From NCBI GenBank assembly GCA_030149595.1, contig JASFBI010000081.1, positions 1 to 7,501 of the forward strand: DNA of 7,501 nt, written 5' to 3'. The DNA comes from Desulfobacterales bacterium (lineage in GTDB: Bacteria > Desulfobacterota > Desulfobacteria > Desulfobacterales > DAOWNP01). A program made the translations under genes and the position numbers. Within the stretch, counting starts at the first letter, position 1. Each line of letters opens with the position of its first letter. This document shows positions 4,171 to 7,501 of this stretch, in pieces. The notes below the pieces were generated by a model. It searched no databases, was not told the DNA's origin, and worked only from the letters and a program-made list of their open reading frames with translations.

Positions 4171-6099
4171 TTGCAAAAAAAAACTGAAAAATGGTCTGTT
4201 AAAGATTCTGCAGAGCTATACCGCATACGGGAATGGGGTGCCGGATATTTTGATATTTCAGAAAGTGGTGATGTTGTTGTTACACCGTTTTTGAATGATA
4301 AAAAAGTATCAGTCTCTCTTTTAGATGTTATTTCAGGTATAAAAGTTAGAGGGTATGATATGCCTGTGCTGCTTCGTATTGAAGATATTTTGGATTCTCA
4401 GGTTATCCAGCTGCATGAGAGCTTTCGTGCAGCCATTGCAGGTCTTGGATACAAAGGAGAGTTTAAAGGTGTTTTCCCCATTAAGGTTAACCCTAAAAAG
4501 GCGGTGATTGATGCAATCACCTGTATAGGAAAAGAGTATCACCATGGACTTGAAGTAGGCAGTAAAGCTGAGCTTATAGCGGCACTCTCATTTTTAAAAG
4601 ATAAAGAAGCATGTCTAATTTGTAATGGATATAAAGATAGAGAATTTATAGAGCTGGGACTTTTTGCATGCAAGATGGGTTATAAGTGTTTTTTTGTACT
4701 TGAGATGCCAAGTGAGCTTGATCTGATATTTAAATGTTCCCGCACCCTTGATATTAGGCCTCTTCTTGGTGTGCGTTTAAAAATCTCCACAAAGGGAGGG
4801 GGGCATTGGACAGATTCAGGGGGAGATAACAGCCTTTTTGGGCTCACAGTATTTCAGATAGTTGAAGTTTTTGAAAGGCTTAAGGAGGCAGGTATGCAGG
4901 ATTGTCTGCAGATGCTCCATTATCATCTTGGATCCCAGATTCCCAATATACGGGATATCCGTTCTTCCATACAGGAGGCGAGCAGGGTTTATGCAGGTCT
5001 TGTAAAAGAAGGGGCAGTCATGGGATATTTTGATTTAGGCGGTGGTTTTGCTGTAGATTATGATGGATCCAATACCAGTGATACAAATTCACGTAATTAT
5101 AATTTTGATGAGTACTGTGTTGATATTATAGAAGCCGTTATGGAAGTTTTAGATCATGAAGAAATTTCTCATCCTACAATTATTACTGAATCAGGCAGAG
5201 TAACGGTTGCTTACTACTCTGTTTTACTGTTTAATATTTTCGACACCAGTAATGTTGATCAAATTTCTTTACCGGATAAATTAGAAAAAGAGACACCCGA
5301 TGTTATCATGAATATGATGGAGGCATTGGAAACACTGAATATGGAAAATATTCAGGAGTGTTACAATGATGCCCTGTATTACAAAGAACAGGTTTTACAG
5401 CTGTTTAAAACAGGAGATCTCAGCCTGAAACAGAGAGCCCTGGCCGATAAAATTTTTTGGTGTATTCTTTGTGGCATAGGTGATTATTTAAAAAAGCTTG
5501 CAGATATTCCAAAGAGTCTTAAGGACATTGACATTGCTCTTTGTGATACGTATTATGGAAACTTCAGTATATTTCAATCTTTACCAGATTTCTGGGCGAT
5601 TGATCATATTTTCCCTGTGATGCCTGTTCACCGTCTTAATGAAAAACCTTCAAAAAATGGGATTATTGCAGATATTACATGTGATTGTGATGGTAAAATT
5701 GACCGTTTTATAGATAGACACGGAGTTTCTAAAAAACTAAAACTCCATGAAGTTTTAAAAAATCAGGACTATTATATTGGTGTTTTTCTTGTTGGTGCCT
5801 ACCAGGAGACCCTGGGTGATTTTCATAACCTTCTGGGAAATACCAATGTGATGAGTATAAGAGTGTATAAAAATGGAACTTATAGTTTTGTACAGGAGAC
5901 AGAGGGAGGTTCTGTGGCTGATATACTATCCTATGTGGATTATACACCGAAAAAGATGGTGAAACGGTTCAGACTTACTGCTGAACAGGCGGTGTTGGAA
6001 AATTTAATCAGTCCTGAGCAGCGTCGTAAAATCACCATGATATATGAGCAGTGTCTGAGGGGATATACTTATTTTAATGATAAAGATGAAAAAATATAG
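4171..6099 (+). CDS. speA: Biosynthetic arginine decarboxylase SpeA
   Basis: This 642-residue protein matches the length and layout of SpeA, a PLP enzyme of the alanine-racemase fold that converts arginine to agmatine and CO2 in the cytoplasm. Motifs in order are VFPIKVNP with the PLP lysine K105, GLEVGSKAEL (126-135), HYHLGSQIPN (250-259), the phosphate-binding DLGGGFAVDYDGS (288-300) and ESGR (340-343). An SpeA-type inserted helical region (about 365-450) is followed by the C-terminal ADITCDCDGKIDRF (500-513) with active-site cysteine candidates, and GDFHNLLGNTNV (549-560). The start is TTG at 4171, preceded at 9 bases by AGGGG; no in-frame ATG or GTG precedes it, and the first internal ATG would remove conserved sequence. 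It stands 18 bp before the carboxynorspermidine dehydrogenase gene in a polyamine operon. Agmatine-to-putrescine enzymes are not in the window. Confidence 0.95.
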   Translation: MQKKTEKWSVKDSAELYRIREWGAGYFDISESGDVVVTPFLNDKKVSVSLLDVISGIKVRGYDMPVLLRIEDILDSQVIQLHESFRAAIAGLGYKGEFKGVFPIKVNPKKAVIDAITCIGKEYHHGLEVGSKAELIAALSFLKDKEACLICNGYKDREFIELGLFACKMGYKCFFVLEMPSELDLIFKCSRTLDIRPLLGVRLKISTKGGGHWTDSGGDNSLFGLTVFQIVEVFERLKEAGMQDCLQMLHYHLGSQIPNIRDIRSSIQEASRVYAGLVKEGAVMGYFDLGGGFAVDYDGSNTSDTNSRNYNFDEYCVDIIEAVMEVLDHEEISHPTIITESGRVTVAYYSVLLFNIFDTSNVDQISLPDKLEKETPDVIMNMMEALETLNMENIQECYNDALYYKEQVLQLFKTGDLSLKQRALADKIFWCILCGIGDYLKKLADIPKSLKDIDIALCDTYYGNFSIFQSLPDFWAIDHIFPVMPVHRLNEKPSKNGIIADITCDCDGKIDRFIDRHGVSKKLKLHEVLKNQDYYIGVFLVGAYQETLGDFHNLLGNTNVMSIRVYKNGTYSFVQETEGGSVADILSYVDYTPKKMVKRFRLTAEQAVLENLISPEQRRKITMIYEQCLRGYTYFNDKDEKI

Positions 6100-6117
6100 A
6101 TTCAAAAGGAAAAGTCT

Positions 6118-7296
6118 ATGGGTAGAGTCTTAATTATTGGAGCTGGTGGTGTAGGTTATGTTGTTGCACATAAATGTGCCCAGGTACCTGATGTATTTAC
6201 AGATATTCTTTTGGCCAGCCGTACTAAGGAAAAATGTGATAAAATTGCATCAGGGATTAAAAGATCTATCCAAACAGCCAGGGTGGATGCTGATAATGTT
6301 TCTGAGCTTGTTGATCTTATTGTCTCTTTTAAGCCTGATATGATTATAAATGTGGCACTGCCCTATCAGGATCTTCATATTATGGATGCCTGCCTTAAAA
6401 CAGGTGTAAATTATCTGGATACAGCAAATTATGAACCCCGGGATAAAGCAAAATTCTGCTATAGCTGGCAGTGGGATTACCATGAGCGGTTTAAAGAAAA
6501 AGGGCTTATGGCCCTTTTGGGCAGCGGGTTTGATCCTGGAGTTACCAATGTGTTTTTTGCATGGGCAAAAAAACACCATTTTGATAGAATTGATGAACTT
6601 GATATAATTGACTGCAACACAGGTGATCATGGTTATCCTTTTGCCACCAATTTTAATCCTGAGATTAATATAAGAGAAATTACCCAAAAGGGGCGTTATT
6701 TTGAAAATGGAAAGTGGGTAGAAACCTTACCCATGGCTGTTTCTAAGGATTTTGATTTTCCCGAAGGAATTGGATTACGAAAAATATATCTTTTGTACCA
6801 TGAAGAACTGGAATCTTTGATAAAACATTTTCCGGAAATTAAAAAAGCAAAATTCTGGATGACTTTTTCAGAAAGCTATTTAAATCATTTGAAAGTACTG
6901 GAAAATGTTGGTATGACGAGGATTGATCCTGTTATGTTTAAGGGGACAGAGATTATTCCTCTTCAATTTCTTAAAGCTATTTTACCTGATCCTGCTTCAC
7001 TGGGAGAGCATACCAAGGGGCGCACCTGTATAGGGTGTCTAATAAAGGGTGTTTTAGCTGGAAATGAAAAAAGATATTATATATACAATATCTGTAACCA
7101 TCAGGATGCTTTTTCTGAGGTTGGATCCCAGGCAGTTTCCTATACAACAGGTGTTCCTGCCATGATTGGTGCAATGATGATGCTTACTGGAAAATGGTCA
7201 GGCAAAGGAGTTTTTAATATAGAACAGTTTGATCCTGATCCATTTATGGAGAAACTCAATATTTATGGACTTCCATGGAAAGAAATTATTCTTTGA
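6118..7296 (+). CDS. Carboxynorspermidine/carboxyspermidine dehydrogenase (synthase)
   Basis: A 392-residue member of the saccharopine dehydrogenase-like family. The N-terminal Rossmann motif VLIIGAGGVG (4-13) and ASRT (33-36) mark the NADP(H) site. DTANYEP (101-107), GSGFDPGVTNVF (135-146) and HGYPFATNFNPEINIRE (171-187) are typical of the carboxynorspermidine synthase branch. The reaction condenses putrescine (or diaminopropane) with aspartate semialdehyde and reduces the imine to carboxyspermidine (or carboxynorspermidine), an alternative to the S-adenosylmethionine route. AAGGAAAAG lies 4 bases before the ATG. Flanking speA and nspC confirm the pathway assignment over lysine metabolism. 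Its last 22 bp overlap the start of nspC, implying coupled translation. Which diamine it prefers cannot be read from sequence. Confidence 0.93.
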   Translation: MGRVLIIGAGGVGYVVAHKCAQVPDVFTDILLASRTKEKCDKIASGIKRSIQTARVDADNVSELVDLIVSFKPDMIINVALPYQDLHIMDACLKTGVNYLDTANYEPRDKAKFCYSWQWDYHERFKEKGLMALLGSGFDPGVTNVFFAWAKKHHFDRIDELDIIDCNTGDHGYPFATNFNPEINIREITQKGRYFENGKWVETLPMAVSKDFDFPEGIGLRKIYLLYHEELESLIKHFPEIKKAKFWMTFSESYLNHLKVLENVGMTRIDPVMFKGTEIIPLQFLKAILPDPASLGEHTKGRTCIGCLIKGVLAGNEKRYYIYNICNHQDAFSEVGSQAVSYTTGVPAMIGAMMMLTGKWSGKGVFNIEQFDPDPFMEKLNIYGLPWKEIIL

Positions 7297-7501
7297 AATT
7301 TGATCTTGAGCGGGTAACTACTCCATCTTTTGTTGTAGATACAGGTTGTTTGCGTCATAACCTTAAAATTTTAGATTATATAAAAAAACTACAAGCTGTA
7401 AGATTCTTCTTGAATGAAAAGGTTTTGCCCTGTTCAATTTTTTTTCTTTTTTAAGGAAAACCTTAAAACGAATTTGCGCAAATTCGCCCCCTGCAGCCTT
7501 T
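7275..7501 (+). pseudogene. nspC: nspC start (carboxynorspermidine decarboxylase), frameshifted and stopped; runs off window
   Basis: ATG at 7275 opens a frame that reads as an NspC N-terminus (RVTTPSFVVDTGCLRHNLKI, residues 13-32) but loses similarity after codon 38 and stops at TAA 7452-7454 (59 codons). If one A is added to the A7 run at 7382-7388, the next frame continues as TTSCKILLE, then TGA (7415-7417), then KGFALFNFFSFLRKTLK onward to the window edge. The expected family pattern here is ILLALKGFA, in which the lysine carries PLP. Two lesions are therefore needed to explain it: a -1 shift and a stop replacing the residue before that lysine. Position, overlap with the previous gene and the restored reading all identify nspC. 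Whether it is truly dead, or the sequence is poor near a contig end, cannot be told from the window. Confidence 0.75.

Noticed and set aside
4088..4294. 68-codon ORF ahead of and overlapping speA
   Set aside because: It overlaps the speA start in another frame, lacks a clear ribosome site and shows no recognisable protein features. The speA reading is strongly supported.
6250..6687. 145-codon minus-strand ORF
   Set aside because: It is antisense to the well-supported carboxynorspermidine dehydrogenase gene, with no ribosome site or family motif. It is a shadow of the coding frame.
7395..7454. Group II intron or insertion sequence interrupting nspC
   Set aside because: Similarity to NspC resumes at once in the next frame, so nothing is inserted. 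A one-base shift and a stop explain it.
7469..7486. 18-bp perfect palindrome CGAATTTGCGCAAATTCG, as a possible recombination or protein-binding site or insertion junction
   Set aside because: In the restored nspC frame it reads RICANS, close to what the family has at this place, so it is explained as coding sequence. No flanking insertion signature is visible.

Overview
The window looks like an AT-rich anaerobic bacterium, most plausibly a Desulfobacterota (Desulfobacteraceae-like) sulfate reducer. That guess rests on the combination of a NuoE/NuoF-type flavoprotein pair, a PAS-containing sigma-54 activator with its own NifU-like partner, and a speA / carboxynorspermidine dehydrogenase / nspC polyamine cluster. 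It is an inference from gene content, not a taxonomic result.

Left half, all on the minus strand. Reading in the direction of transcription (right to left) there is a small NifU/IscU-like Fe-S scaffold gene (3590-3159). Three bases later comes a sigma-54 enhancer-binding regulator with PAS, AAA+ and Fis-type HTH domains (3155-1470). A 531-bp regulatory gap follows, then a NuoE-like [2Fe-2S] subunit (938-474) and the N-terminal third or so of a NuoF-like NADH/FMN subunit (451-1, cut by the window edge). The gap holds a textbook -24/-12 promoter facing nuoE (1203-1189). About 120-175 bp upstream of its start is a perfect 24-bp inverted repeat that resolves into four evenly spaced TGTTTMA/TKAAACA half-sites. 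Further up is a 9-bp x 4 array carrying the same TGAAACA word. The simplest reading is that the regulator binds these sites and turns on nuoEF and whatever redox enzyme follows (a hydrogenase or formate dehydrogenase is the usual partner).

A 78-bp element with internal dyads occurs three times in the same orientation: twice in tandem (the second copy truncated) in the nuoE leader, and once upstream of the nifU-like/regulator operon.

Right half, plus strand. After an AT-rich gap come speA (biosynthetic arginine decarboxylase, TTG start), a carboxynorspermidine dehydrogenase/synthase gene, and the start of nspC (carboxynorspermidine decarboxylase), which overlaps the previous gene by 22 bp. 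Together these would serve the aspartate-semialdehyde (carboxyspermidine) route to spermidine, with agmatine from SpeA feeding putrescine through enzymes not in the window. As given, nspC is broken: a one-base shift at an A7 run followed by an in-frame TGA just before the predicted PLP lysine. This is either a real pseudogene or a sequence-end error.

I see no rRNA, tRNA, CRISPR array, transposase or phage gene.
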